From Bacteroidales bacterium (GTDB taxonomy: Bacteria; Bacteroidota; Bacteroidia; Bacteroidales; VadinHA17): a stretch of 64,000 nucleotides of DNA. The stretch is from assembly GCA_025454815.1 (NCBI GenBank), contig JALONR010000022.1, positions 35,643 through 99,642 of the forward strand. Reading direction: 5' to 3'. Made by a program: the position numbers and the translations under genes. Below the pieces are notes generated by a model that worked only from the letters and a program-made list of their open reading frames with translations, ran no database searches and had not been told where the DNA came from. Positions 1-8,525 of the stretch are shown here, one piece after another. How positions within the stretch are numbered: the stretch's first letter is position 1; each line of letters opens with the position of its first letter.

Positions 1-1128
1 AAATACATGACCGAGTATATGCCCGGTTCAACTTCCGGGAACGGAGAGGTTACCGGAGAAGTGGTATACGCCGGTTACGGTATCACTGCTCCCGAACTCA
101 ACTATGATGACTACAGGGGCATTGATGTGAAGGGTAAAATAGTTCTGATTGAACGTGAATCACCCGTCAATCCTTCAGACGGCCCGGAGAAATTCAATCC
201 CTGGTATGAATACTCATTCCACCAGTACAAGCTGGCCAATGCCGTGGAACACGGAGCCGTGGGGATGATCTACAACTACGGTCCTATCGCAAACCCCAAT
301 AACAGCTACTTTGAAGATTTTGTGTACGTCCATATAGGAGATACGGTTGTCAGGGATATTTTTGCCGGAACGGGATATGATCACAGGGAGGTTGTGAAGC
401 AGATTGACTCTACTCTCAGACCCGGCTCGTTCAACACCGGAAAGACCGTTACTGTCAGAATGAGCACGAAGCATTTTCCTGACGGAAAGGGGAGCAACGT
501 TATCGGCATGCTGAAGGGAACAGATCCCGTGCTTAAGGATGAGACAATAATAATAGGTGCACATCTCGACCACCTCGGCCTGTGCTACGAAATGATCCCG
601 GGAGCAAATGACAATGCTTCCGCCGTTGCAGTGATGATGGGTGTGGCAAAGGCACTTGCTGTCAATAAGGTTCCCCTGAGGAGGTCAGTCATGTTTCTCT
701 CCTTTGGCGCAGAGGAACAGGCCATTATGGGTGCACTTGAATATATCAGAAGGCCGGTGATGCCGCTTGAGAAAAGCATTCTTCTGAATATGGACGGAGT
801 GGGTATAGGTCATTCAATAAGGGCCGCCGCCGGAACCAACTACCCGAAGCTTTGGTCATTTGTTGAGGAGGCGAATGACAAGTACATACACAGGCCGATT
901 TCAACCGGCTACTTTTCAAATCTCGGCAGGCCGAGACTGGATGCTGCACGGTTTCTGTCAGCCGGCGTTCCATCACTCAGCTTTTCCACTTACGGTTCAG
1001 AGAACTATTATCACATACCGCTTGACAATATTGACATCATTAAGCCTGAGATAATGGAAGACCTGAGTCAGCTCCTGTTTATGACCGTGGTCAGAATGGC
1101 CAACAGCCCTGAACCGCTGAGGGAATGA
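1..1128 (+). CDS. M28 family zinc aminopeptidase with PA-type insert, 5' end outside the window
   Basis: This is a metallopeptidase of family M28, expected to act outside the cytoplasm. The frame is open from base 1 with no stop, so the listed ATG at 7 is probably internal and the signal peptide and N-terminus lie to the left of the window. The first ~150 residues (GYGITAPELNYDDYRGIDV, then KGKIVLIE) resemble a PA domain inserted before the catalytic part. The di-zinc residues all seem present: HLDHLG near residue 185 of the visible ORF, GANDNASA near 200, GAEEQ near 235, NMDG near 262 and a final His in YYHIP near 337. The enzyme therefore looks active. Family knowledge says M28 enzymes release N-terminal residues from peptides; the exact substrate cannot be read here. 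Confidence 0.85.
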   Translation, partial: KYMTEYMPGSTSGNGEVTGEVVYAGYGITAPELNYDDYRGIDVKGKIVLIERESPVNPSDGPEKFNPWYEYSFHQYKLANAVEHGAVGMIYNYGPIANPNNSYFEDFVYVHIGDTVVRDIFAGTGYDHREVVKQIDSTLRPGSFNTGKTVTVRMSTKHFPDGKGSNVIGMLKGTDPVLKDETIIIGAHLDHLGLCYEMIPGANDNASAVAVMMGVAKALAVNKVPLRRSVMFLSFGAEEQAIMGALEYIRRPVMPLEKSILLNMDGVGIGHSIRAAAGTNYPKLWSFVEEANDKYIHRPISTGYFSNLGRPRLDAARFLSAGVPSLSFSTYGSENYYHIPLDNIDIIKPEIMEDLSQLLFMTVVRMANSPEPLRE

Positions 1129-1192
1129 TGACTGTTTTGCACGGGCTGAACAGATTATATGGGACTCAAACAGGCTGGTCCGGTACTAAAGC

Positions 1193-1720
1193 TTATTTCA
1201 CCCAGGCTGCGGTTATTTCTGCGATGTACAGTTTGTGCATCCCGGTATTGTTGCCGTAATGTGTTCTTTGCGGAACCGTATCAATAAATCCTCCCTCCCG
1301 GAGCGGATCAGCATAAAGCTTTTTGCATTCAAGAACCAGCCGTGCTTCGGCAAAAGCCGGATACCCATCCGGGGAGAAAAGGGGTGTCAGTCCGGCCTCC
1401 GAAACCTTGTCACAATCCCTTCCGCTCTTTGTGCCGCAAAGGTCAAGGGCATCACGATACCGGTCGTCAAAGAACGTAAGGGTAAATCCAGGTGTGTTCT
1501 CCATAAACCCGTAGGTATATCGCTCAGGCCGTACGAAAACAAAGACCACATTCCTGTTCCACAGGTATCCCATCCCGCCCCAGTTGGCTGTCATGGTGTT
1601 GAAATTATCCGGTGTTCCGGCGGTTAGGAGCATCCAGTCAGATGCAATCAGCCTGATAAGATTGTCTTCAATTTCTGCAGGGTCTGTCTGAGTGAATTTC
1701 CAGTCCTTCATATAAATCAT
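1193..1720 (-). CDS. Flavin reductase-like FMN-binding protein
   Basis: The 175-residue protein has the layout of the flavin reductase-like split-barrel family. It has LLTAGTPDNFNTMTANWGGMG near residues 32-52, where family members bind FMN, followed by VVFVFVRPERYTYGFMENT and a TLTFFDD strand. Proteins of this type bind FMN and reduce flavins or use flavin as cofactor; the physiological partner is unknown. There is no signal peptide, so it is likely cytoplasmic. Two in-frame ATGs (1720 and 1711) are possible starts. It lies alone between the M28 peptidase (opposite strand) and the OsmC gene, with 138 bp to the latter, so co-transcription is uncertain. The family call is good and the function is open. 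Confidence 0.75.
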   Translation of the reverse strand: MIYMKDWKFTQTDPAEIEDNLIRLIASDWMLLTAGTPDNFNTMTANWGGMGYLWNRNVVFVFVRPERYTYGFMENTPGFTLTFFDDRYRDALDLCGTKSGRDCDKVSEAGLTPLFSPDGYPAFAEARLVLECKKLYADPLREGGFIDTVPQRTHYGNNTGMHKLYIAEITAAWVK

Positions 1721-1858
1721 TTATATAAGTAAAGATAGCATAAACAACGGCAACATAGATCATTGCCCCTTATGGGGGTAGTAGCCGCCCATATCCGGTT
1801 GGAGAAGGAAGACCATCTCTTTCCGTGCAAATGAGCTTTTCCTTGCCCCGTTCTGGCA

Positions 1859-2263
1859 TCAGTCCTGATCTGATGAAGTTATAACCTCAAAAACCGGCGA
1901 ATGGTTGATCGTCTTCTTGACCAGGCAGAGCTCTGCGGCGTTGATCACCGCTGAACGGTATTTTGCGGGGAAGTCGGCCGGAAGCCTTATGTCAAGCTTA
2001 AACCGTGAAGGTACCCTCTTCTCACTGTCAAATTCCATTGACTGGATGATTCTGATCCCTTCAGCCGGGATATTCCGCTGGTCGCAGAATGATTTGACAT
2101 AAATGCCGGCACAGGTGCCTATCGATGCAAGAAAGAGCTCGAACGGTTCGGGGGCTGAACCTCCGCCTCCGTTCCTGACTGACTGGTCTGTTCTGATTGT
2201 CTTGCCGTTTAAATGGGCGGTTATCACCTTGCCGCCGTCAAGTGTTATCTCCATTGAAGCCAT
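1859..2263 (-). CDS. OsmC/Ohr family protein
   Basis: The 134-residue protein is a small OsmC-fold protein. The N-terminal strand pair MEITLDGGKVITAHLNG is followed by GGGGSAPEPFELFLASIGTC around residues 32-51. The Cys of GTCAG and a second Cys near AAELCLVKK (about residue 112) match the two redox cysteines of OsmC-type peroxidases. The family reduces organic hydroperoxides with thiol electrons, but subfamilies differ and no substrate can be named. It follows the truncated methyltransferase on the same strand by 30 bp, so the two were probably transcribed together. ATG at 2263 or three codons later is a plausible start. Confidence 0.8.
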   Translation of the reverse strand: MASMEITLDGGKVITAHLNGKTIRTDQSVRNGGGGSAPEPFELFLASIGTCAGIYVKSFCDQRNIPAEGIRIIQSMEFDSEKRVPSRFKLDIRLPADFPAKYRSAVINAAELCLVKKTINHSPVFEVITSSDQD

Positions 2264-2293
2264 AAAAATCCGGATCTTTAATTGTAAGGTTAA

Positions 2294-2533
2294 TTATACT
2301 GCTTTTTCACGAAGGATTTTCACCATTCCTTCCGAATTGTCAACGAGGGTTATCTGACCGATGTGATTCATGAGGTTAAAGCTGAGCAGTCCTGTGCCTG
2401 CCCCGAACTCAAGGGCCTTCATTTTACGGCTGAGTGGTATTTGCCTGATAATTGCAGCAGCCACTGTTTCAGCACGTTCACGGTGCATCAGGTTCCTGTC
2501 CCACCCTGACGCCTTAATGTCAAATTCACTCAT
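2294..2533 (-). pseudogene. Truncated class I SAM-dependent methyltransferase
   Basis: The 79-residue ORF starts like a normal methyltransferase and holds motif I (ALEFGAGTGLLSFNL, residues 40-54) and the acidic end of the next strand (ITLVDNSEGMV). It then stops right after LREKAV. Full enzymes of this family are about 190-260 residues and need further strands and helices to bind substrate. Only 30 bp separate its stop from the OsmC start, so there is no room for the rest in another frame. This looks like a 3' deletion remnant, probably inactive. A stand-alone short SAM-binding protein is a less likely reading. Confidence 0.7.
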
Positions 2534-2736
2534 ACTGCAGTTTTCTCTTTATACATAGCGTTACAACATAGGATGTAACATATTGTTTATGATGCACCAT
2601 TGAGGGCATCAGCATCTGATGCCATTCCTCTCCGGCATGAAATTATAACATTTTTTTCCCGGATTAATGTGATTATTTGCGAAATTGCAGAAGAGGTAAG
2701 GAATGCAATCCTGCCGGCATTTTAATACTTAACGTT

Positions 2737-4602
2737 ATGAAGAAAACTGCCTTAACCATTTGTTTATTAAGTCTTTTTATGATGTCACAGTCACAGTCGT
2801 TCAACAATTTTCCCGTGACCACCCAGAAGCCGCCGCTTCATGGAAGGCACTGGATGGCCATTACGGGAAAGCCCCTTGCCGCGACGGCAGGAGCGATGAT
2901 CTTTGACCGCGGGGGCAATGCAGTTGATGCCGCATGTGCGATGCTGGCCGCCACCTGCACCATGTGGGATGTTCTCAGCTGGGGAGGCGAGACACAGGCC
3001 CTGATATATAACCCCAATACAGGAAAGGTGATAGCCATCAACGCACTGGGTGTGGCTCCTACGGGTGCCACGGCCGGGTATTACAAGTCGAAGGGGTATA
3101 AATATCCTCCCGAATACGGACCGCTGGCAGCGGTTACGCCCGGCACACCCGGCGGATTGATGGTCATGCTTGCCGAGTATGGCACCATGAGCCTGAAGGA
3201 GGTACTGGAGCCGGCCATGCAGATGGCAGCCGGCTATCCGATTGAGGCGCAGACAGCAAATTCCATTGAGAGATCAAAGAACAGGATAAAGGAATGGCCA
3301 TACTCAGCAAAGGTATTTCTCCCCCATGCAGGGCAGGATCGTGAAGCTCCCTCAGCCGGGGAAATATTCGTCCAGAGTGACTTGCTTGAAACGCTGACAA
3401 AGCTGGTTGAGGCTGAACAGCAGGCACTGAAGAAGCGCAAGTCGCGCCGAGATGCCATCTACGCAGCCTATGACAGGTTTTACAGGGGAGACATAGCGGC
3501 TGAGATTGCCCGCGGATGCCAGGAACAGGGGGGTCTTATAACCACCGGGGACCTGGCCAGCTGGCAGGTGAAGATCGAAGAACCGCTGATGACTGAATAC
3601 CGGGGCATTGAGGTTTACAAGCTGCAACAATGGACACAGGGGCCGGCGATGCTCCAGACTCTCAATATCCTTGAGAACTTCGACCTTAAGGAGATGGGGT
3701 ATAACTCAACCAGGTATATCCATACGCTCTACCAGGCTATGAACCTCGCATTTGCCGACCGGGACTTCTATTACGGTGATCCGGCTTTCCCGCCTGAGGA
3801 GCCGATGAAGGGGCTACTCTCAAAGGAGTATGCGCTTGAACGAAGCAAACTTATCAACCCTGACCGCAATGACCCGGCTGTGAGGCCCGGTGATCCCTAT
3901 CCCTTTGAAGGCAAGGCGAATCCTTTTGCCACCCTGCTGAATTCATGGCAGGCAGATGCACGGAATATCTACCCGGCTGATGATCCGGACCAGTACGACC
4001 TTTTCCTTGCTGCTTTCCGGTCGGGTACCACCTCTATTGAGGCAGCCGACAAGGAGGGATGGGTTGTTTCCGTCACTCCCAGCGGAGGATGGGTGCCTGC
4101 ATGCATTGCAGGCAACACCGGCATTGGCATGAGCCAGAGGATGCAGAGCTTTGTGCTTGATGAAAAAGAAAACCCGTTCAATGTGGTGGAACCGGGCAAG
4201 AGGCCGCGCGTAACCCTGACCCCGACCCTGGCAATGAAGGATGGTAAACCGTTTCTCTCCTTCGCCAAGCAGGGCGGAGATGAGCAGGACCAGCTGCTGC
4301 TGCAGTTTTTCCTGAATGTGGTTGAATTTGGCATGACCGTCCAGGAGGCCTGTGAGGCACCTTCGTTCAAGACACTGCAGATGTATTCCAGCTTCGGTGA
4401 TCATGAAAAGGTTGCCGGCGGACTTGTACTGAACAACAGCATGCCATCATGGGTCAGGAAGGAATTGGCAGGAATGGGTTACAGGCTCTCATTCCAGGAG
4501 AGGACCTCCGGGCCGGTGAATGCGATAGCTTTTGACCGGGGTCATGGCACCTTCTGGGGCGGATCAAGCAACCACGGCGAAGATTACGGCATTGGGTGGT
4601 AG
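2737..4602 (+). CDS. Gamma-glutamyltransferase family protein, exported
   Basis: The ORF track starts at 2677, but ATG 2737 opens a proper signal peptide (MKKTALTICLLSLFMMSQSQ), giving 621 residues. The protein follows the N-terminal nucleophile gamma-glutamyltranspeptidase fold: AATAGAMIFDRGGNAVDAAC near residues 49-68, PGTPGG near 137, and a GTTS motif at about residue 430 where the precursor should self-cleave to expose the catalytic Thr. These periplasmic enzymes cleave gamma-glutamyl bonds, for example of glutathione. The sequence after GTTS departs from the well-studied enzymes (TPSGGWVPACIAGNTGIG), so the true substrate may not be glutathione. It stands alone, upstream of the envelope cluster. 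Confidence 0.8.
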   Translation: MKKTALTICLLSLFMMSQSQSFNNFPVTTQKPPLHGRHWMAITGKPLAATAGAMIFDRGGNAVDAACAMLAATCTMWDVLSWGGETQALIYNPNTGKVIAINALGVAPTGATAGYYKSKGYKYPPEYGPLAAVTPGTPGGLMVMLAEYGTMSLKEVLEPAMQMAAGYPIEAQTANSIERSKNRIKEWPYSAKVFLPHAGQDREAPSAGEIFVQSDLLETLTKLVEAEQQALKKRKSRRDAIYAAYDRFYRGDIAAEIARGCQEQGGLITTGDLASWQVKIEEPLMTEYRGIEVYKLQQWTQGPAMLQTLNILENFDLKEMGYNSTRYIHTLYQAMNLAFADRDFYYGDPAFPPEEPMKGLLSKEYALERSKLINPDRNDPAVRPGDPYPFEGKANPFATLLNSWQADARNIYPADDPDQYDLFLAAFRSGTTSIEAADKEGWVVSVTPSGGWVPACIAGNTGIGMSQRMQSFVLDEKENPFNVVEPGKRPRVTLTPTLAMKDGKPFLSFAKQGGDEQDQLLLQFFLNVVEFGMTVQEACEAPSFKTLQMYSSFGDHEKVAGGLVLNNSMPSWVRKELAGMGYRLSFQERTSGPVNAIAFDRGHGTFWGGSSNHGEDYGIGW

Positions 4603-4753
4603 GCAGAGGTCTGAAGGCCCCTATCTGCCAGCCGGCGGATGCGGGGTTTGGCTTCGCCGGGCTCACCGCCAAAGGTGGCCTGGTTCGACCCTCCGGGTCT
4701 CAATCTGAAGGTCTTGCAGTCTAAGTGATTGATCAATAATTTATTAGAAATCA

Positions 4754-4781
4754 CTATTGCCTATTGCCTATTGCCTATTGC
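4754..4781. repeat. Four tandem copies of the heptamer CTATTGC
   Basis: Four perfect head-to-tail copies of CTATTGC sit 50 bp before the M23 peptidase start. The last copies supply the TTG used as the -33 element of the promoter below, so this small repeat overlaps a functional-looking site. Related heptamer-like repeats precede the MATE gene near 45.18 kb. Confidence 0.9.
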
Positions 4782-4809
4782 CTAGTTTCCAACATGATTC
4801 TTATCTTTG
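4778..4809 (+). promoter_or_regulatory. Bacteroidota-type promoter for the M23-dxr-rseP cluster
   Basis: TTG (4778-4780), a 21-base spacer and TATCTTTG (4802-4809) match the known Bacteroidota promoter form. The predicted start is near 4815, just before the ATG at 4831. This rules out the upstream in-frame ATG at 4807 that the ORF track uses. Confidence 0.55.
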
Positions 4810-4830
4810 TGCCCTCGGTCAGATAATCAG

Positions 4831-5706
4831 ATGGCAAAGAACGAAAAAAGGAAGGGTAAGTGGAGTGACAGGTTCCGGTTGGCTGTATTCAATGATACCA
4901 CCTTTGAGGAGCTCTGGCGTATCCGCCTGTCAAAGGCCAACGCACTTATGGCAGCCGCATTGCTGCTGGTGGCTACACTGGCGGCGAACACTTCACTGAT
5001 TGCATTCACCAATCTCAGGGAGTTCATACCGGGCTACCCTGACGTGGAGATGCGGCGAAATATACTGATGAACGCCATCATGCTTGACTCTCTTGAGCAT
5101 GAGCTGGAGATCAGGGACAAGTACTTCCGTGACCTTAATGATGTCATCTCCGGAAGGCAGCCGATAGGTTCGGTAACAATGCGTGACAGTACACGTGACT
5201 ACAGCAATATAGTCTTCAACAGGTCTGCCGAGGATTCAATCTTCAGGGCCCGGGTGGAACAGGAGGAGAAGTACAGCCTCTCAGCGGCCGGTATTTCGTC
5301 ATCTGAAAGTCCGGGCGAGGTTTCAAACCTGGCCAACATTCATTTCTTCCCGCCGGTTAAGGGAATCATATCCAGCAACTATGATCCCCGTACCCGCCAT
5401 TATGCCATTGACATCGTCACCCAGCCCAAAGCGGTTGTATCTTCGACCCTGGAAGGCACTGTGATCATGACCGGCTGGACAATGGAGACAGGTTTCGTGA
5501 TAATGATCCAGCATGCCAACAACCTTGTTTCGGTATACAAGCACAACGCCAGGCTGCTGAAGGAGATGGGTGACAGGGTCTGGGCCGGAGAGGCGATATC
5601 AATTGTCGGTGACTCGGGTGAGCTGTATACCTCGGGGCCTCATCTTCATTTTGAACTCTGGTATAACGGGGAACCGCTTGACCCGGCGCAGTACGTATTC
5701 TTCTGA
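4831..5706 (+). CDS. M23 family murein peptidase, membrane-anchored
   Basis: The chosen start (ATG 4831, MAKNEKRKGKW) gives 291 residues. One membrane segment (ALMAAALLLVATLAANTSLIAF, about residues 40-61) follows a basic cytoplasmic tail, so the bulk lies in the periplasm. The C-terminal LytM/M23 domain keeps both zinc-site motifs: HYAID near residue 190 and HLH near 271 in GPHLHFELW. It should therefore be an active endopeptidase that cuts peptide crosslinks in peptidoglycan. A helical stretch between the membrane segment and the domain may be a short coiled coil. It is followed after 14 bp by dxr, so the two are likely in one transcript. Confidence 0.85.
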   Translation: MAKNEKRKGKWSDRFRLAVFNDTTFEELWRIRLSKANALMAAALLLVATLAANTSLIAFTNLREFIPGYPDVEMRRNILMNAIMLDSLEHELEIRDKYFRDLNDVISGRQPIGSVTMRDSTRDYSNIVFNRSAEDSIFRARVEQEEKYSLSAAGISSSESPGEVSNLANIHFFPPVKGIISSNYDPRTRHYAIDIVTQPKAVVSSTLEGTVIMTGWTMETGFVIMIQHANNLVSVYKHNARLLKEMGDRVWAGEAISIVGDSGELYTSGPHLHFELWYNGEPLDPAQYVFF

Positions 5707-5720
5707 GAGGAGATTGGCAG

Positions 5721-6887
5721 ATGCATAAACGACTGGCAATCATTGGTTCAACAGGATCTATCGGCACCCAGACACTGGGTATAGTAGCCCGTTACCCCGG
5801 GCTTTTCACTGTCAGTGCACTTACCGCAGGCAGCAATGCCGAACTTCTTATGGCACAGGCAAGGCTGTGCCGTCCTGAAAGGGTGGTCATAGGCAACGAA
5901 TCATTTTACCAGGTTGTCAGGGACGGTCTGGCCGGCCTGGGCATTGAGGTTCTGGCCGGGCAAAAGGCTGTTGAGGAGGTGGCTTCATCTGACGGAATTG
6001 ACACCGTGGTGGCGGCCATGGTGGGTTTTGCCGGTCTTCGCCCCACCGCTGCGGCTGTGGCCGCCGGCAGGGAGGTTGCGCTGGCAAACAAGGAGACGCT
6101 GGTAGTTGCCGGTGACCTGATAACCCGCACTGCTGCCGTCACCGGCTCGAGGCTGCTTCCGGTTGACTCGGAGCACTCGGCTATCATGCAGTGCCTTAAC
6201 GGCGAGCCTGACCAATCGGTGGAAAAGATAATCCTCACGGCATCAGGAGGCCCCTTCCGTGATATGCCGGCAGAACGGCTGGCAAAGGTAACCCCGCTTG
6301 AAGCCCTGCGTCATCCGAACTGGACCATGGGCTCCAAGATCACCATTGACTCGGCTACCCTTATGAACAAGGGGCTTGAGGTGATAGAGGCACACTGGCT
6401 CTTCGGTACCCCCGCTGACCATATTGACGTTCTTATACATCCTCAGTCGATAATCCATTCCATGGTGCAGTTCACTGACGGGTCGGTAAAGGCACAGCTG
6501 GGCGTGCCTGATATGCGTCTGCCGATTATTTACGCACTCACCTGGCCGGAAAGGGTTATTACAGAGCTCCCCCGTCCGTCGCTGGCAGACATAGGCTCGC
6601 TTACATTCGGCGAACCGGATACGGTTCGTTTCCGATGCCTTGCGCTGGCACGTTCCGCCCTTAAAGCCGGAGGAAACATGCCCTGTGCCCTGAACGCCGC
6701 CAATGAGGAAGCAGTGGCAGCATTCCTGAATGAACAGATTGGGTTCAATGATATAGCCGGCACGGTTGAACATGTGCTGGACAAAACATCTTTCAACAAT
6801 GAAGCGTCTCTTGACGTTTATGCCATGACTGACAGAGTAAGCCGCAGTCTGGCAAGTGAATACATAAAAAAAGTACTTAAGAAATGA
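5721..6887 (+). CDS. dxr: 1-deoxy-D-xylulose 5-phosphate reductoisomerase
   Basis: Dxr converts DXP to 2-C-methyl-D-erythritol 4-phosphate with NADPH, the first committed step of the non-mevalonate isoprenoid pathway in the cytoplasm. The 388-residue protein has the usual length. The NADPH-binding glycine motif GSTGSIGTQ lies at residues 8-16. The metal and substrate residues are in VDSEHSA near residue 148, and the conserved KGLEVIEAHWLFG follows near 215. It overlaps rseP by 4 bp (ATGA), which indicates translational coupling. Confidence 0.97.
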   Translation: MHKRLAIIGSTGSIGTQTLGIVARYPGLFTVSALTAGSNAELLMAQARLCRPERVVIGNESFYQVVRDGLAGLGIEVLAGQKAVEEVASSDGIDTVVAAMVGFAGLRPTAAAVAAGREVALANKETLVVAGDLITRTAAVTGSRLLPVDSEHSAIMQCLNGEPDQSVEKIILTASGGPFRDMPAERLAKVTPLEALRHPNWTMGSKITIDSATLMNKGLEVIEAHWLFGTPADHIDVLIHPQSIIHSMVQFTDGSVKAQLGVPDMRLPIIYALTWPERVITELPRPSLADIGSLTFGEPDTVRFRCLALARSALKAGGNMPCALNAANEEAVAAFLNEQIGFNDIAGTVEHVLDKTSFNNEASLDVYAMTDRVSRSLASEYIKKVLKK

Positions 6888-8209
6888 CCGTTCTGATAAA
6901 AATACTTCAGCTGCTGCTGTCACTCTCAATCCTGGTAATTGTCCATGAGTTCGGACACTATCTCTTTGCCCGCCTCTTTAAAACGAGGGTTGAAAAATTC
7001 TATCTCTTTTTCGACTGGCCTTTTGCCATCTTTAAAAAGAAATTCGGGGAAACTGAGTATGGAGTCGGGATGATACCGCTGGGCGGGTATGTGAAGATAT
7101 CCGGTATGATTGATGAATCAATGGACCGGGAGCAGATGAAGCAGCCTCCGCAGCCGTACGAGTTCAGGTCAAAGAAGGCATGGCAAAGGCTGATGATCAT
7201 GCTGGGAGGAGTCTTCTTCAACTTCATCTTCGCTATGCTAATTTATGTCGGCGTCCTGAGCCTGTGGGGTGAGACCTATCTTTCTGCCTCCAACGTTAAG
7301 TACGGGATACTGACTGACTCAACCGGTTATGCAATGGGGCTTCGCAACGGTGACAGGATAATATCTGTTGACGGAGAACCGGTTGACAATTTTTACGCCA
7401 TCATCCCTGACATCTTGCTGAATGAGCGGGAGGTAATAACCGTGGAGCGTGAAGGGGCAATGGTTGACATTCCGGTTGCCCGAGAGTTCATACCTGTCCT
7501 GCTTAAGAACCCTGATATAATCGATGCAAGAATACCTTTCGGCCCGTTTGTTATTTCACAGGTTGCCGATGAGTCTCCGGCTTCAGCTGCGGGCCTTGCC
7601 GTAGGTGACGAGATCGTTGCCCTCGATGGTAATCCATTCACCTGGTATGACGAATTCCAGTCGTACCTGGCATCACACAGGGCAAAACCTGTCACTGTGT
7701 CAGTGAAGAGGGGAGAAGAGCTTAAGGATATAACCGTAACAACCACGGAAGCAGGTATACTGGGTGTTTACAGGGAAGTGGCAAATATTCTCCAGCTCAG
7801 CACAAAGCACTATAATTTTTTCGAGGCCATACCGGCCGGAATATCGAAAGGATGGAAAACCACAGGAGATTATCTCAAGCAGTTTAAGCTGATATTTGCG
7901 AAGGACACAAAGGGCTACGAGTCGCTGGGTGGTTTTATAACCATCGGGAGCATTTTCCCCGGCAAATGGAACTGGCAGTCGTTCTGGAACCTCACCGCAT
8001 TCCTCTCGCTGATCCTTGCCGTGATGAATATACTTCCAATCCCGGCGCTGGATGGCGGGCATGTCATGTTCCTGATCTTCGAGGTGGTCACCGGCAGGAA
8101 ACCGAGTGACAAATTCATGGAATATGCGCAGATAACCGGAATGGTTATCCTTCTTGCGCTCCTCATATTTGCCAACGGGAATGACATACTCAAGCTGATC
8201 AGAAAATGA
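6884..8209 (+). CDS. rseP: Site-2 zinc metalloprotease RseP
   Basis: RseP is an inner-membrane protease that cuts substrates within the membrane, classically an anti-sigma factor after a first cleavage. The 441-residue protein begins with a transmembrane helix holding HEFGHY (about residues 20-25), the zinc and catalytic residues. Two PDZ-like regions (GYAMGLRNGDRI and SPASAAGLAVGDEI) occupy the middle. The second zinc ligand lies in NILPIPALDGGH near residue 385, within the C-terminal membrane part. An ECF sigma factor is encoded at 32 kb, but no anti-sigma factor is visible beside it, so the target here is unknown. Confidence 0.95.
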   Translation: MTVLIKILQLLLSLSILVIVHEFGHYLFARLFKTRVEKFYLFFDWPFAIFKKKFGETEYGVGMIPLGGYVKISGMIDESMDREQMKQPPQPYEFRSKKAWQRLMIMLGGVFFNFIFAMLIYVGVLSLWGETYLSASNVKYGILTDSTGYAMGLRNGDRIISVDGEPVDNFYAIIPDILLNEREVITVEREGAMVDIPVAREFIPVLLKNPDIIDARIPFGPFVISQVADESPASAAGLAVGDEIVALDGNPFTWYDEFQSYLASHRAKPVTVSVKRGEELKDITVTTTEAGILGVYREVANILQLSTKHYNFFEAIPAGISKGWKTTGDYLKQFKLIFAKDTKGYESLGGFITIGSIFPGKWNWQSFWNLTAFLSLILAVMNILPIPALDGGHVMFLIFEVVTGRKPSDKFMEYAQITGMVILLALLIFANGNDILKLIRK

Positions 8210-8248
8210 TTATTGCGGTAAGGTGAACAACGGATGTGAAAGAATTTG

Positions 8249-8256
8249 TACATTTG
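8249..8256 (+). promoter_or_regulatory. -7 element TACATTTG before tatA
   Basis: TACATTTG fits the TAnnTTTG consensus 22 bp before the tatA ATG. I see no TTTG at the usual upstream distance, so it may be a weak internal promoter in the 70-bp gap after rseP. Confidence 0.35.
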
Positions 8257-8278
8257 CATAAATAAAAATCACTGAGAA

Positions 8279-8458
8279 ATGGGAAAGATCGGACCTCTTG
8301 AAATAATCCTGATACTTGTGGTTGTTGTACTGCTTTTCGGCGGAAGGAAGATTCCGGAGCTGATGAAAGGGATTGGGCAGGGGCTTAAAGAGTTTAAAAA
8401 AGCCAAGGACACCACCACTGATGCTGATGCCGACAAGAGTGCCGGAAAGGAGAATTAA
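8279..8458 (+). CDS. tatA: Sec-independent translocase subunit TatA/E
   Basis: This 59-residue gene is missing from the ORF track because of its length. It reads [20 protein letters not shown], then [22 protein letters not shown], then an acidic tail ending KSAGKEN. That is the TatA design: a short N-terminal membrane helix, a glycine-rich hinge and an amphipathic helix. TatA multimers form the pore that moves folded proteins across the inner membrane. No tatC is present in the window. It sits 70 bp after rseP and ends just before a strong terminator. Confidence 0.93.
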   Translation: MGKIGPLEIILILVVVVLLFGGRKIPELMKGIGQGLKEFKKAKDTTTDADADKSAGKEN

Positions 8459-8480
8459 GATCAGAAAGCGCTATATTTAA

Positions 8481-8508
8481 GCCTGCATGAGAGTGCAGGC
8501 TTTTTGTT
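8481..8508 (+). terminator. Intrinsic terminator after tatA
   Basis: A perfect 7-bp stem, GCCTGCA/TGCAGGC, with a 6-base loop is followed by TTTTTG. It lies 22 bp after the tatA stop and overlaps the upstream extension of the next ORF in the track, which supports the later start chosen for that gene. Confidence 0.85.
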
Positions 8509-8525
8509 TCATAAAAGGATGTGAC

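Noticed and set aside
6243-6929. 228-codon ORF antisense to dxr
   Set aside because: Shadow of a well-conserved enzyme gene; Cys/His-rich composition comes from the complement of the dxr codons.
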